A stretch of 64,000 nucleotides of DNA from Natranaeroarchaeum sp042663585 (GCF_042663585.1 NZ_JBHTAN010000006.1:2232001-2296000), one strand, 5' to 3'. Numbered from the stretch's first letter, positions 16,806 to 26,090 are shown. Numbers and translations are program-made. The notes: a model not told the origin generated them from the letters alone.

Positions 16806-17075
16806 ATGACTGTAACGCTGAAAGACTTCCATGCCGACTGGTGCGGCCCCTGCAAAACGCAGGATCCCATCCTCGAAGAGATCGAGGAGGAGTGGGGCGA
16901 CCGCTTTGCCCTCGAAAAAGTCAACGTCGACGAGGAGCAGGATATCGCCAACGAGTATCAGGTTCGGTCGCTACCGACCCTGATCGTCGAGAACGAGGAC
17001 GGCATCGTCGAGCGGTTCGTCGGTGTCACCCAGCGCGAGGACATCGAGGACGCCCTCGAATCCGCGGGCGCCTGA
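16806..17075 (+). CDS. Thioredoxin-family protein
   Basis: This 89-residue short thioredoxin has the WCGPC active site at residues 11-15, the cis-proline region SLPTLIVEN near 56 and the usual fold length for compact archaeal forms. It lacks the N-terminal strand of longer thioredoxins. I chose ATG at 16806 (MTVTLKDF). A TATA-like ccttatgc about 38 bases upstream is consistent with this start. It likely reduces protein disulfides in the cytoplasm. Confidence 0.9.
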   Translation: MTVTLKDFHADWCGPCKTQDPILEEIEEEWGDRFALEKVNVDEEQDIANEYQVRSLPTLIVENEDGIVERFVGVTQREDIEDALESAGA

Positions 17076-17282
17076 AGCCGATCGTTTTCGAGCGGGTGGA
17101 ACGAGTTAGAACTCCGCGAACCAGTAACAGACCAGCACCGCCAGTGTCCTTCCGTAGAACGCGACAGCGCCGGGTCAGCCGAGCGCCACACGCCGAAAAT
17201 TCAGTTACGCCCCACCGATCAGAACGAAGAGCGCGAGGACGTACGCGACCGGAGGGAAACGACAGGAGCGTCCAGAAGCGAG

Positions 17283-17951
17283 TTACAGGAATCGGACGCC
17301 GACGTCGTGCATCCCGTCGTTGTGTTTTGCGATATTGATGACCAGCGGTGTAATGCTCTCGACTTCGGCCGCGTTGGCGATCGGTCCGGCGTCGAGCACG
17401 CGGATGCCGTCGATCGATTCTGCCAGCATCGTTACGGTCCCCTTGGCATCGCCGTCGTCGCCGACAACGAGGGTGTCCAGATCGAGTTCGATATCGAGAT
17501 TCGCCAGTCGGTCAGCCGCGAGGTTGTGAAAGGCACCGACGACCGGCACGTTCTCGGGCGCGGCCTCCGCCGCGACGGCAGTGACGCTTCCCGCACCGGG
17601 GCGGTGATAGTGCATCCCGTTTTCGTCACCTTTCATGCCCACCGCGGGCGAAACGAGGATGGTTTCGTCGTCCAGTCGATCCGCGACCGCCTCTACGGTG
17701 TCGGAGACGTGATACGGCGGGACGGCGAGGACGACGATGTCCGACCGGTCGGCGGCCATCGAGTTCTCGAAGCCCTTGATCGTCTTCTCCAGTCCTCTAC
17801 TATCGAGTTCGGTCTCGTACTCATCGGCTTTGGTCCGGGCCTTTTCAGGGTCTCGAGAGCCGATCAGGATCTCGTGATTCGTGTCGTACGCCCAGCGCAG
17901 GGCCAGTCCCTGTCCGATGTCGCCAGTCCCACCGAGTAGCGCGATTCGCAT
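17283..17951 (-). CDS. npdG: F420-dependent NADP reductase
   Basis: This 222-residue Rossmann protein moves hydride between coenzyme F420 and NADP. The N-terminal RIALLGGTGDIGQGLALRWA is the dinucleotide fold with GGTGDIG, and GSRDPEKA near residue 32 fits NADP binding. VVLAVPPYHV near 70 and GAFHNLAADRL near 135 match NpdG proteins. I chose ATG at 17951. The 207-base gap toward the thioredoxin gene shows no convincing gene; one short membrane-like frame there is too weak to call. Confidence 0.88.
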   Translation of the reverse strand: MRIALLGGTGDIGQGLALRWAYDTNHEILIGSRDPEKARTKADEYETELDSRGLEKTIKGFENSMAADRSDIVVLAVPPYHVSDTVEAVADRLDDETILVSPAVGMKGDENGMHYHRPGAGSVTAVAAEAAPENVPVVGAFHNLAADRLANLDIELDLDTLVVGDDGDAKGTVTMLAESIDGIRVLDAGPIANAAEVESITPLVINIAKHNDGMHDVGVRFL

Positions 17952-18023
17952 ACTCGTCCGGTAGACCGAGCGGGGCAAAAGGGTTGCGTGACCGGCAACA
18001 AGAATTGGCGCGTGGTGGAGACC

Positions 18024-18926
18024 TCAGTCGAGGCGTTCGGGCAACTCGGCGACCGAATCGAGCACGGCCGTCGCCCCCGCATCCTCGTACTTTGCCGTTC
18101 CTGCCGCGCCGGAAAGCCCGCCGGTCAGGACGCCGATGCCGTGATACTCTCGGTCAGGATCCGCCTCAGCGGCGTTGACCGCCGTCCTGATGTCGTCGAG
18201 GGTATCGCCGACGAAGACCACGGAATCGGCCTCAAAACGCTCCGCGAGCGTCGTCAGCGCGTGGGGATGGGGCTTTCCCGCTTCCCAGTCGTCCATCGTG
18301 AACCGCCGCTCGGTGGGGACGTCGAGACCGGCCCGCTCCAGGGCGATTTCCGCTTCCGCCTCCGGGCGACCGGTGACGACGCCGACATCGTAGCGCTCGA
18401 TGAGTCCCTCGCGCGTCTCGGCGTCGAGCAGGAGCGGTTCGTCGTGGATGTATCCGCGCGTCTCGGCATCCGGCTCACCGCCCTCCAGTTCGCGATACAG
18501 ATCACTGCCGAGGTAGAGTTGCTGGAAGACGTCCCGGAGTCGCTCGGGATCCCAGCGATCCCGGACGAAGGTCCACGCGTCCGCGTCGAGAGCCTCCGCA
18601 GCGACGCGTTCGGCGGCGTCAAGACCGCCGCCGTGCTCCGCAATGGCGTCGGTAAAGGCCGCGATATCCAGTTCCATCCCCTCCCGCTCGGCGAGGACGA
18701 ACAGCGCGGCCGCGTAGGTGAGTTCCCAGTCGTTGTTGAACCCGCCGGCGTCTTTGAACGCCTGCACGTCGGCCTTCTCGATCGTATCGCCGTACACCGT
18801 CTCGACGGATTCGAGGATGGCCCGCCGGTAGGAGTTCTCGACGTCGACCACTACGCCGTCGATATCTAGTACGACCGCATCGGGGGCGAGGTTGGGGGCT
18901 TCGGAGTCGCTCGGGGCGTCGGTCAT
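18024..18926 (-). CDS. HAD-superfamily hydrolase, haloarchaeal TIGR01548-type
   Basis: This 300-residue protein has HAD motif I as VVLDIDGVVVDVENSYRRA near residue 18 (DIDGV). The threonine motif is VVTGRPEAE near 185, the lysine is in GKPHPHAL near 218, and FVGDTLDDI near 238 is motif IV. The large helical cap between motifs I and II and the overall length fit the TIGR01548 group. The substrate is a phosphate ester of unknown kind. Confidence 0.85.
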   Translation of the reverse strand: MTDAPSDSEAPNLAPDAVVLDIDGVVVDVENSYRRAILESVETVYGDTIEKADVQAFKDAGGFNNDWELTYAAALFVLAEREGMELDIAAFTDAIAEHGGGLDAAERVAAEALDADAWTFVRDRWDPERLRDVFQQLYLGSDLYRELEGGEPDAETRGYIHDEPLLLDAETREGLIERYDVGVVTGRPEAEAEIALERAGLDVPTERRFTMDDWEAGKPHPHALTTLAERFEADSVVFVGDTLDDIRTAVNAAEADPDREYHGIGVLTGGLSGAAGTAKYEDAGATAVLDSVAELPERLD

Positions 18927-18983
18927 AGACGGCCGAACGGCCGCCGGGACTAAGGACGTATCGGCTTCCTGTGGGAGCCCCAG

Positions 18984-19382
18984 TTAGCCGGGACCGTCCC
19001 GTGCCCAGTACAGCGTCTCGGTTGGCAGCGTCTCGCGTTCGACCGGAATCACGGGTTCGTCGCCGCCCAGCGTTGTAAAGACGAACTCTGCGTTCTGCTC
19101 GCGCGCGACGGCCGCCACAGGTCGGTGTAGCTCCGGCGGGAGATCCAGCGCGTAGACCGCGTCCACGTCGGCGTAGATATCCGGATCGGGGACTGTGACG
19201 TCGTCGAGGACGAACGCGACGCTCTCTGGGACCGTACGGGGCGTAACGTCGGTCGTGGTGACACGGACACCACGGTCGGCAAGCGCGCTGGCGACGTCCG
19301 GCCGCCGGCCGACGCCCACTTCGACGACGCGGTCGAAGCGGGCTAATCGATCGACGATCGGACCCGAATCGGCGTGGGGCAT
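18984..19382 (-). CDS. UPF0146 family protein
   Basis: This 132-residue protein resembles a cut-down methyltransferase Rossmann core. VVEVGVGRRPDVASALADRG near residue 18 is the nucleotide loop and VTTTDVTPR follows. The second half has VYALDLPPELH and VFTTLGGDEP. This is the archaeal UPF0146 family, of unknown function, which lacks the catalytic half of methyltransferases. It is divergent from archaemetzincin with 39 bases between start codons. Confidence 0.85.
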   Translation of the reverse strand: MPHADSGPIVDRLARFDRVVEVGVGRRPDVASALADRGVRVTTTDVTPRTVPESVAFVLDDVTVPDPDIYADVDAVYALDLPPELHRPVAAVAREQNAEFVFTTLGGDEPVIPVERETLPTETLYWARDGPG

Positions 19383-19421
19383 GGCGGGATGTTTATGACC
19401 GCCGCGATATTAGGCGTTCGT

Positions 19422-19943
19422 ATGCTCGTTGACGTCGTGCCGGTGGGGGACGTCTCTGCGCGAGTCAAGCGCGAGGCGTCGGCGGGGTTACGGACGATCT
19501 ACGACTGCGATGTCACCGTCCATGAACCCCAGCAGATCCCAGACGGCGCGTTCGACGCGAACCGTAACCAGTACCGTGCAGAGGACTTCATCGAACTCGC
19601 CAGCCGCGTAGGTTCGGGCGAAAAGAACATCGCGGTGACTCCCAAAGACCTGTTCTACCGGAAGCGGAACTACGTGTTTGGCCTGGCCTACCTCGACGGC
19701 AACGGGAGCGTCGTCTCCACGTATCGGTTACAGACCTCCAGCGACGGCGGCTTCTCCGAACGCGACTCCGAGGAGATCTTCGGCGACCGCGTGCGCAAGG
19801 AGATCGTCCACGAGATCGGCCACACGTTCGGTCTCGAACACTGCAACAACAAACGCTGTGTAATGAACTTCTCGCCGACTGTCAGGGAGGTCGATATGAA
19901 AGAACAGAGCCTCTGTGGCACCTGTCAGCGACAGGTGCTCTGA
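19422..19943 (+). CDS. amzA: Archaemetzincin metalloprotease
   Basis: This 173-residue zinc protease carries the full archaemetzincin signature HEIGHTFGLEHCNNKRCVM near residue 130, with two further cysteines (LCGTC) near the C-terminus for a second metal. The start at 19422 (MLVDVVPVG) is supported by a TATA-like gtttatg about 27 bases before it, giving a leaderless mRNA. Archaeal substrates are unknown. It is cytoplasmic, with no signal peptide. Confidence 0.95.
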   Translation: MLVDVVPVGDVSARVKREASAGLRTIYDCDVTVHEPQQIPDGAFDANRNQYRAEDFIELASRVGSGEKNIAVTPKDLFYRKRNYVFGLAYLDGNGSVVSTYRLQTSSDGGFSERDSEEIFGDRVRKEIVHEIGHTFGLEHCNNKRCVMNFSPTVREVDMKEQSLCGTCQRQVL

Positions 19944-19949
19944 CGGCAC

Positions 19950-20462
19950 TCAGCTCTCGTCGTCGCCTGCGCTCTCGCTCATTCTCCCCGAGTAGTCCCA
20001 GCCATAGACCGTCTCTGGGTCGATCCGAATACGGACCTCCTCGCGCTCGTCCGAAAGCAGGTTCTGCGCCAGGTCCGAGTCGGCCCCGCCGAGATACCGC
20101 TCGACGAGCGCATTGAGCAGTGCCTTCTCCTCGTCGGCGTCGACGTGGGCGACGCCGTTGCCGCGCACGCCACGGTAGGGCGGATCGTTCGTCGACACCT
20201 CGAAGGCGACGGCGTCGTCCGCGCGGACGAAGCGGACGATGTCGGCGCTGGCGGAGGTCGCACACTCCAGATAGCCATCCCGATAGCGAAACCACAGCGA
20301 GAGCATCCAGAGGTCCCCGCTGGGCCGATGACAGGAGAGTCGCACCGGGACGACGGTCGAGCGCAGGAACTCTTCGACGGTCTCGGGCGGGAGCGATCCA
20401 CGGACGGTGAAAGGTAGCTCGGAGGACACGCGTTCGACCCAATTCTCGGTGGCAATCGACAA
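19950..20462 (-). CDS. Pyridoxamine 5'-phosphate oxidase-like flavin protein
   Basis: This 170-residue protein reads as an FMN-binding split barrel. VPVRLSCHRPSGDLWMLSLWFRYRDGYLECATSA near residue 37 gives the first strands. DIVRFVRADDAVAFEV near 75 and the RGVRGNGVAHV strand near 97 follow. The family reduces F420 or binds flavin, haem or nothing, so substrate is open. It is convergent with archaemetzincin. Confidence 0.75.
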   Translation of the reverse strand: MSIATENWVERVSSELPFTVRGSLPPETVEEFLRSTVVPVRLSCHRPSGDLWMLSLWFRYRDGYLECATSASADIVRFVRADDAVAFEVSTNDPPYRGVRGNGVAHVDADEEKALLNALVERYLGGADSDLAQNLLSDEREEVRIRIDPETVYGWDYSGRMSESAGDDES

Positions 20463-20551
20463 GTAGCTTTGGTCGACGCTGGATAATTCTCCGAGCAGCG
20501 GAGCGGTTCGCGTCGAATCCCGACCCCGTTCATCATCTCACAGCAGACGCG

Positions 20552-21541
20552 CTACTCCTCGTCCCACAGCGTGTACAGGGCCTCCCGTTCCGGTTCAGTG
20601 AACCGCTCGCCGTCAAGGAACAGGGCTGGCTCGTCGGCCGCCAGAACAGCGCCGATATCCGCGGCCTCGATTCCGGCGTCGGCCAGCGCGTCTAGCGCGG
20701 CCTCGATATCGGCCTCCGAGACCGTCGCCAACACGGCCCCGGAGCCGAACGCGTTGAGCGGGTCGAGGTCGAGCGCCGCACAGAGGCGCGCCGTCTCGGT
20801 CCGTACCGAAATCGCCTCGGTCTCGACGTCCAGCGCGACACCGGACGCCGTCGCCAGTTCGATCAGCCCGGTGAAGACGCCACCCTCGGTCGGGTCGTGC
20901 ATCGCGGTCGCCCACTCCCGCAGGACGCGCGCGTCGGGAACCACGCTGATCTCGTCGAAGAACTCCGCTCCGCGGTCGAGGACGTCGTCGGGAATCCCCT
21001 CGAGGTCCTCACGGAAATCCGTTGCCAGGATCGCAGTCGCCTCGATCCCCGCCCCCTTTGTCAGCACGACGCGGTCGCCCGGTTCCGCGCCGCCCGTCAG
21101 GACTGCTCGATCGGTCCGACCCATCGCGGTCATCGACAGTATCGGGCGGGAGAGCTGGTCGACGTACTCGGTGTGGCCGCCGACGATGGAGACGTCGAGG
21201 GTGTTCGCCTCTCGTTCCATGTCGGCCATGATCGCCTCGATACGATCGCTCCCGTCTGCGTCCATCACCTCCTCGCTACTTGGCACCTGCAGCACCGCAG
21301 TCAGGAACTCGGGATCTGCCCCACTGACCGCGACGTCGTTGCAGGCAACGTGGACGCCGAGGGTGCCGATCCGCTCGGTAGCGAGCGAGATGGGATCGGA
21401 GGAGATGATCAGCAGTTCGTCGCCGAGGTCGATCACCGCGGCGTCCTCGCCGTAGGCCGGGCCGACCAGGACGTCCTCGCCGACCCCACCGGTTCGATCG
21501 AGCACCGCCGCGAGCGCCCCGGGATCGAGTTTTCCGACCAT
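20552..21541 (-). CDS. AIR synthase-related (PurM/HypE-like) protein
   Basis: This 329-residue protein has the ATP-grasp-free PurM/HypE fold: GPAYGEDAAVIDLGDELLIISSDPIS near residue 25, HVACNDVAVSGADPEF near 66 and IVGGHTEYVD near 120. MHDPTEGGVFTGL near 218 is the second-domain loop. HypE dehydrates thiocarbamoyl groups in hydrogenase assembly, but no hydrogenase gene is nearby, so the role is open. The start at ATG 21541 (MVGKLDPG) fits better than ATG 21586. Confidence 0.8.
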   Translation of the reverse strand: MVGKLDPGALAAVLDRTGGVGEDVLVGPAYGEDAAVIDLGDELLIISSDPISLATERIGTLGVHVACNDVAVSGADPEFLTAVLQVPSSEEVMDADGSDRIEAIMADMEREANTLDVSIVGGHTEYVDQLSRPILSMTAMGRTDRAVLTGGAEPGDRVVLTKGAGIEATAILATDFREDLEGIPDDVLDRGAEFFDEISVVPDARVLREWATAMHDPTEGGVFTGLIELATASGVALDVETEAISVRTETARLCAALDLDPLNAFGSGAVLATVSEADIEAALDALADAGIEAADIGAVLAADEPALFLDGERFTEPEREALYTLWDEE

Positions 21542-21748
21542 CGTGTCGATATCTGCGGGCGACGCCCTTTGCAGTTGCGACACCAACGGACAGGAGATTC
21601 CGGAAACGACATGCTCGTTTACTGTGGTGTGTACGGTAGATGAGTAACGCTGTGGACGGGGCTCAGAGTTAGCTGTTTATGTCGGGTTACCACAGCAGAA
21701 CGTGTTCTGGACGGCCAGAGAACGCCGTCTCAAACGTAACAGACCGCC

Positions 21749-22666
21749 TTATTCCGGCACGACTGCTTCGTAGAGATATCCGACACCCACTGCTGCAGTA
21801 AATACGCCGATCATCAGCAACTGCCCGACAGCGGCTACCGATGGACTCCGGGCCGTCTCTCGAATCCGCTCGGGCACCCGCTCCGTGAAGAGGAACTTCA
21901 GATAGCCGGTCTCCTCACTGCCGACGCCGTCCGATTCTCCTGCCATTCGTCGCTTCGACACGCCCTGTTCGAAGGCTCGTGACAACAGCCATGGAAGCTT
22001 CGTCCGGCGTTCGAATACCTTGTGCGCGACGACGGCCTCGGGGTTGTACACCACTCCACGACCGTATTCGGCCCGCAATCGATCCCCGACCTCGGCGCCT
22101 TCCGAATTACTGTACGAGTTCGCGTCCCGTCCGAGGCTTTCGTCGAATCCACCGATGTCGAGGAACACATCCCGGCGAAAGGAAATATTCGATTCGAAGG
22201 TGTTGCGCACTTCTGTATCAGGTTCAGCAAACCCTGGATACGTGACGCCGACTACCCAGTCGAACTCCTCGGGGAGGAACCAGGGACGGCCGACCAGCCA
22301 CTCGCCAACCATCCGCCCGCCAGCAGCAAGCGCGTCGTGCTCCTCGTAGGTCCGAACGAGTGTGTCGATCCAGTCCTCCTCTGCAACCGCGTCGTCGTCG
22401 ATGAACGCGACGATGTCGCCGGAGGCTAGCTCGGCGCCCTTCGTCCGACTGTAGGATATCCCGCGGTTCTCGTCGTTGTCGTGAACGATAACGTGTTCGT
22501 GCTCGCCGAAGTCCGTTACTGCGCGCTCGAATACCCTCGGATTACCATCGATTACCAACACGATCTCGATCGGTTCGTAGGTCTGTTCGAGGATGCTCTC
22601 GACGGCCTCCGTAAACGCGTCGTAGCGATCCATCGTGTAGGTACAGACGACAACGGAGACGTGCAT
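21749..22666 (-). CDS. aglG: Family 2 glycosyltransferase, AglG-type glucuronosyltransferase
   Basis: This 305-residue GT-A enzyme starts with SVVVCTYTMDRYDAFTEAVESI and has the metal-binding FIDDDAV near residue 90. A C-terminal hydrophobic stretch, AVGQLLMIGVFTAAVGVGYLY, anchors it to the membrane. The pattern matches haloarchaeal AglG, which adds glucuronic acid to dolichol phosphate-linked glucose in N-glycosylation of S-layer and archaellin proteins. Other agl genes are not in the window, so the symbol is by similarity. Confidence 0.75.
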   Translation of the reverse strand: MHVSVVVCTYTMDRYDAFTEAVESILEQTYEPIEIVLVIDGNPRVFERAVTDFGEHEHVIVHDNDENRGISYSRTKGAELASGDIVAFIDDDAVAEEDWIDTLVRTYEEHDALAAGGRMVGEWLVGRPWFLPEEFDWVVGVTYPGFAEPDTEVRNTFESNISFRRDVFLDIGGFDESLGRDANSYSNSEGAEVGDRLRAEYGRGVVYNPEAVVAHKVFERRTKLPWLLSRAFEQGVSKRRMAGESDGVGSEETGYLKFLFTERVPERIRETARSPSVAAVGQLLMIGVFTAAVGVGYLYEAVVPE

Positions 22667-22883
22667 TCGTTCGACAGTGTCTCAACTGGGTCAATAAGGG
22701 TTGTGAACCATCCGTCTCCCAGTTGTCGGTCGAAGTTAGATGGTAAGCCGCCATTAGCAACGAGAGACAGTACCGCGTCGATGCTGTCGCTGTTCCGACC
22801 GGTCGAAATACCGACAGAGAGTCCACGAAGCGATAGATTAAACCAACGTTACCTGAACTACAAGAGCAGGTACTCTGGTCAGT

Positions 22884-23324
22884 ATGGATCCACTCATCCT
22901 TCTCGGCGCTGTCGTCGTCCTCTTCCTTACACTCTGCCTCGGTACCATCGTCCACGAGCACGCTCATGCGCTCGCCCTGCAGGCGTTCGACGTCGACTAC
23001 CGGATGGACTGGCTCGGCGGTCGAGACGGTATCGGACGGCTCCGCGCCGGCGTGCTCGGCACGTGGGCGTCGGTGACACCGCGACTCTCCGAGGATACCT
23101 CCGTCACGGGGCTTCGCCTCGCCGCACTGATGCCGCTCACACTGACACTACCGTTCGCACCCGTCGCACTGGGCATCGTCCCCGACCCGATTTCGACGGG
23201 GAACCCATACGCGATTGCGGCCACTGGTGCGTGGCTCGCCTGTGCACTGCCGAGCCCACAGGACTTTTCGACGGTCTGGTACGCCCATCGGCTCGTCGAC
23301 GAGCGAGCTACGGTCGTCGAGTGA
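22884..23324 (+). CDS. Small membrane protein with an HExxH motif
   Basis: This 146-residue protein opens with a membrane helix, LILLGAVVVLFLTLCLG, running straight into TIVHEHAHALALQAF. The H-E-H-A-H fits the zinc-protease HExxH pattern used by site-2 (M50-type) proteases. Further hydrophobic segments occur around residues 80-100 and 107-125. A full S2P needs a downstream N-x2-PxxxxDG motif, and only NPYAIAATG and PSPQDF are seen, so activity is uncertain. It may be a non-peptidase integral membrane protein. Confidence 0.6.
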   Translation: MDPLILLGAVVVLFLTLCLGTIVHEHAHALALQAFDVDYRMDWLGGRDGIGRLRAGVLGTWASVTPRLSEDTSVTGLRLAALMPLTLTLPFAPVALGIVPDPISTGNPYAIAATGAWLACALPSPQDFSTVWYAHRLVDERATVVE

Positions 23325-23400
23325 CCGTCGGCAGCCGGGAATATATCAGCGCTCGGAACGATACAAAAAATAATGTGTATTCGGTACAAATCTAGCATGT

Positions 23401-23958
23401 ATGAGTGACCACGACGACAGGAGTTGGGGGCAATTCGTCGAGGAGATACCCGACGACAACGTCGTCGACAGGTTCGATGGCGCGGAGCCGAAGACGGCGA
23501 CCGAAATCGCCGACGCGCTCGCCTGTACCGAGTACGAAGCCCGGAGCAAACTCGATGCGTTGTGCCGTGCGGGGGAACTCGACAGGAAGCGCGTGCGCGA
23601 GGAGCCACCGCTGACGGTCTGGTACCGGCCACGTGCAACCTTCGTCGGCGAGGGGAGCGAAACGGGCCAGCCTGTCGGCGAACGAGTCTCCGAACTGCTC
23701 GAAGACATGGACGTGCCCGGAACGAGCGGAATGATGTGCGACTGGCGGCGCGACGCGATCCGCGCGGCATTCGACCAACTCCGGGAAGTTACCGAACTCG
23801 ACGAGGACGAACTGCGGGCGGAGGTGTACCCCGCACACTCGGCAGGCTACGACGATGCGACCGAGTGGTGGGAGATGGTGTCCGCACACCTGGGCGACCT
23901 GCCAGGCGTCGTCGAGCCACGCTGGGGCGGCGAGACCTGGCGCTACGACGGTGAGTGA
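23401..23958 (+). CDS. Winged-helix protein of unknown role
   Basis: This 185-residue protein has a likely N-terminal winged helix, KTATEIADALACTEYEARSKLDALCRAGELDRKRV near residue 31, with PPLTVWYRP as the wing. The second half is acidic with conserved-looking tryptophans (DWRRDAIR, EWWEMV, GGETWRYDG). I do not recognise a named family. It lies next to phoU in convergent orientation. Confidence 0.65.
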   Translation: MSDHDDRSWGQFVEEIPDDNVVDRFDGAEPKTATEIADALACTEYEARSKLDALCRAGELDRKRVREEPPLTVWYRPRATFVGEGSETGQPVGERVSELLEDMDVPGTSGMMCDWRRDAIRAAFDQLREVTELDEDELRAEVYPAHSAGYDDATEWWEMVSAHLGDLPGVVEPRWGGETWRYDGE

Positions 23959-23981
23959 AAAACGGCTCGTCGCCGCCAGTC

Positions 23982-24659
23982 TCAGTAGATCAGTTCGTCG
24001 TCGCCTTCGATCATGTACAGCGTCCGCGCCGAGATGTTGACCGCGTGATCACCGACGCGTTCGAGATCCCGGATCGTCAGCAGGAGCCGGGACACGTCGT
24101 TCATCACCGCTTCGATCTCCTGGCCGGAGCCCTCGGTGAACTCGCGTTCCAGCAGATCTCGGACGACGGTCTGGCTGGCCTCCTCGCAGAGCGCATCGAT
24201 CTCGTCGTCGCGATCCGATATTTCGCGGCAGGCATCGGGATCTTCCTCCGAGTACGCCGCCATCGCATCCTCGACCATCTCGTGTGTGAGATCGCCGATC
24301 CCCTGAACGTCGACCTCCGGGTAGACGTCTTCCTCGGCGTCGTACGAGTACTCCGCAAGGTTCGTCGCGAGGTCACCGACCCGTTCCAGATCGGTGATGA
24401 TCTTGAACGACGAGGCGATAAAGCGCAGATCGCCGGCGACTGGCTGTTGGAGCGCCAGAAGATCGATACAATCCTGTTCGAGATCGAGATATAGCTGGTT
24501 GATCTCGTGGTCACCTTCGATGACCTCCTCTGCAACTGCCTCGTCCTTTTGTTCGAGCGCGTCGAAACTCAGCCGAAGCCGTTCGAGGACGAGCTCGCTC
24601 ATATAGAGAACGTCCTCCCGAAGGGACTCCAGTTGTTGTTGGTAGTCCTGTCGTGCCAT
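23982..24659 (-). CDS. phoU: PhoU phosphate-signalling protein
   Basis: This 225-residue protein is a two-repeat PhoU. Each repeat has the metal-binding E/DxxxD motif: ITDLERVGDLATNLAE near residue 88 and TIRDLERVGDHAVNISA near 195. It starts MARQDYQQQLESLREDVLYM at ATG 24659. Upstream in-frame sequence to 26057 overlaps genes on the other strand and is not part of it. It represses or modulates the Pst transporter. The pst operon is 11 kb away next to a second PhoU-type gene. Confidence 0.93.
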   Translation of the reverse strand: MARQDYQQQLESLREDVLYMSELVLERLRLSFDALEQKDEAVAEEVIEGDHEINQLYLDLEQDCIDLLALQQPVAGDLRFIASSFKIITDLERVGDLATNLAEYSYDAEEDVYPEVDVQGIGDLTHEMVEDAMAAYSEEDPDACREISDRDDEIDALCEEASQTVVRDLLEREFTEGSGQEIEAVMNDVSRLLLTIRDLERVGDHAVNISARTLYMIEGDDELIY

Positions 24660-24767
24660 ACTCGGCCAGAGATCCGCCGGCCGTATAAGTGCTGTCCGAT
24701 CGGGCAAGCTTGCCACAGTATGGGAACCGATAACGGTGAACGTACTAACGGGCGGACTACCGACTCC

Positions 24768-24776
24768 TTTTACCCG
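24768..24776 (+). promoter_or_regulatory. Candidate TATA box for the zinc-finger gene at 24798
   Basis: The sequence cttttaccc lies 22-30 bases before the ATG at 24798, a spacing expected for a leaderless haloarchaeal mRNA. Confidence 0.5.
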
Positions 24777-24797
24777 CGCGGACGGTAAACGACCAGT

Positions 24798-25448
24798 ATG
24801 AGCGACACCACGGAGCGGGTCGGGACGCGCTGTCCGTCCTGTTCCCCTGACGAACAGACTGTCCACGAGGTGCTCAAGCCCGGCGGACAGGCGACCGTTC
24901 GCTGTACGGAGTGTAGCCACGTCCACAAGATCCGCATCGAAGAGGAGCGAACCGTCCAGCGCGACGTCGTCGTCTCCCAGGAGGGCGACTCCTTTTCGGC
25001 GACGGCCGAACCGCCTGCCGACGAGCAACTCGCGTCCGGCGAGGAGTTCGTCCTCGACACGCCCGAAGCGATCATGACGGTCCGGATCACCAGCCTCGAA
25101 CTCGAGAGCGACAAGCGTGTCGACGAGGCGAGCGCCGAGGACGTCAGCACGATCTGGACCCGCGCGGTCGGAAACGTCGGCGTCAAGACGACGATCCACC
25201 CGCAGGACGGCCGCCGCGACGAGAGCAAAAGCGTCACGCTGCAGGTCCCCGGCGACTACGAGTTCACCGTCGGCGCGACCGAGGAACACGGCGAGGAAGA
25301 GTTCAGTGTCGAAGGAATCGCAGTCCGCGACGACGCGACCGGCTACGAGTTCGACAAACTGGACCGTGACCGCGACACGGCTGTCGCAAAGGATATCAAA
25401 CGGCTGTACGTGCGCGACGAGACGACGACTGCCTGGTCTGCCTGGTAG
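24798..25448 (+). CDS. HVO_0476-type zinc-finger protein
   Basis: This 216-residue protein starts with a four-cysteine zinc ribbon (RCPSC near residue 11, RCTEC near 36) and has a beta-rich C-terminal domain with VRITSLELESDKRV and RAVGNVGVKTTIHP. This matches the conserved haloarchaeal HVO_0476 family. The middle and C-terminal parts may bind nucleic acid or protein. It is followed with a 3-base gap by pcm, suggesting one transcript. Role is unknown. Confidence 0.8.
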   Translation: MSDTTERVGTRCPSCSPDEQTVHEVLKPGGQATVRCTECSHVHKIRIEEERTVQRDVVVSQEGDSFSATAEPPADEQLASGEEFVLDTPEAIMTVRITSLELESDKRVDEASAEDVSTIWTRAVGNVGVKTTIHPQDGRRDESKSVTLQVPGDYEFTVGATEEHGEEEFSVEGIAVRDDATGYEFDKLDRDRDTAVAKDIKRLYVRDETTTAWSAW

Positions 25449-25451
25449 CCG

Positions 25452-26090
25452 ATGACCGGGGGATCGCCCGCCGACCGTCGCAACCGGATGGTCGAGCGCC
25501 TCGCCGAGAGCGGGCGGATCACCGACGAGGCGACGCTCGACGCGCTGCGAGCGGTGCCGCGCCACGAGTTCGTCCCCGAGGCCCGCCGTGACGCCGCCTA
25601 CGAGGACCGCCCCCTCCCGATCGACGACGGCCAGACGATCAGTGCCCCGCACATGGTCGGGATCATGGTCGAACTGCTCGACGCCGCCCCGGGCGATACT
25701 GTCCTGGAGATCGGTACTGGCTGTGGCTATCATGCCGCAGTGACCGCAGAGGTCGTCGGAGCAGAGAACGTCTACTCCGTCGAGTACAGCGACCGGCTTG
25801 CCGAGCAGGCGCGGTCGACACTCGACGACATCGGCTACGGCGACATCTCGATCCGTGTCGGTGATGGCCGGGACGGCTGGCCGGAGCATGCGCCCTACGA
25901 CCGTGCCTATCTGACCTGCGCGGCCAGAGAACTCCCCGAACCAGTCGCCGAGCAGGTGTGCCCCGGCGGCCGAATTCTCGCGCCGATCGGCCGTCGACGG
26001 CAGACGCTCGAACGGTTCGACAAGCGTACCGACGGGACGCTCGAGCGGAGCGCGCACGGCGGCGTCCGGTTCGTACGGATGCGGCGTTGA
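25452..26090 (+). CDS. pcm: Protein-L-isoaspartate O-methyltransferase
   Basis: This 212-residue enzyme repairs damaged aspartyl residues using S-adenosylmethionine. The conserved AVPRHEFVP near residue 33, TISAPHMVGIMVELLD near 63, and the SAM loop VLEIGTGCGYHAAV near 85 define PIMT. PVAEQVCPGGRILAPIG near 160 completes the fold. It follows the zinc-finger gene by 3 bases. Confidence 0.95.
   Translation: MTGGSPADRRNRMVERLAESGRITDEATLDALRAVPRHEFVPEARRDAAYEDRPLPIDDGQTISAPHMVGIMVELLDAAPGDTVLEIGTGCGYHAAVTAEVVGAENVYSVEYSDRLAEQARSTLDDIGYGDISIRVGDGRDGWPEHAPYDRAYLTCAARELPEPVAEQVCPGGRILAPIGRRRQTLERFDKRTDGTLERSAHGGVRFVRMRR

Noticed and set aside
17076..17282. Short membrane-like frame on the minus strand near npdG
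   Set aside because: Only a dozen hydrophobic residues are readable before stops; evidence is too weak for a gene call.
24660..26057. A 691-residue open frame on the minus strand that includes PhoU at its end
   Set aside because: Only the last 225 residues match PhoU; the rest overlaps the zinc-finger gene and most of pcm on the other strand and shows no family signal.
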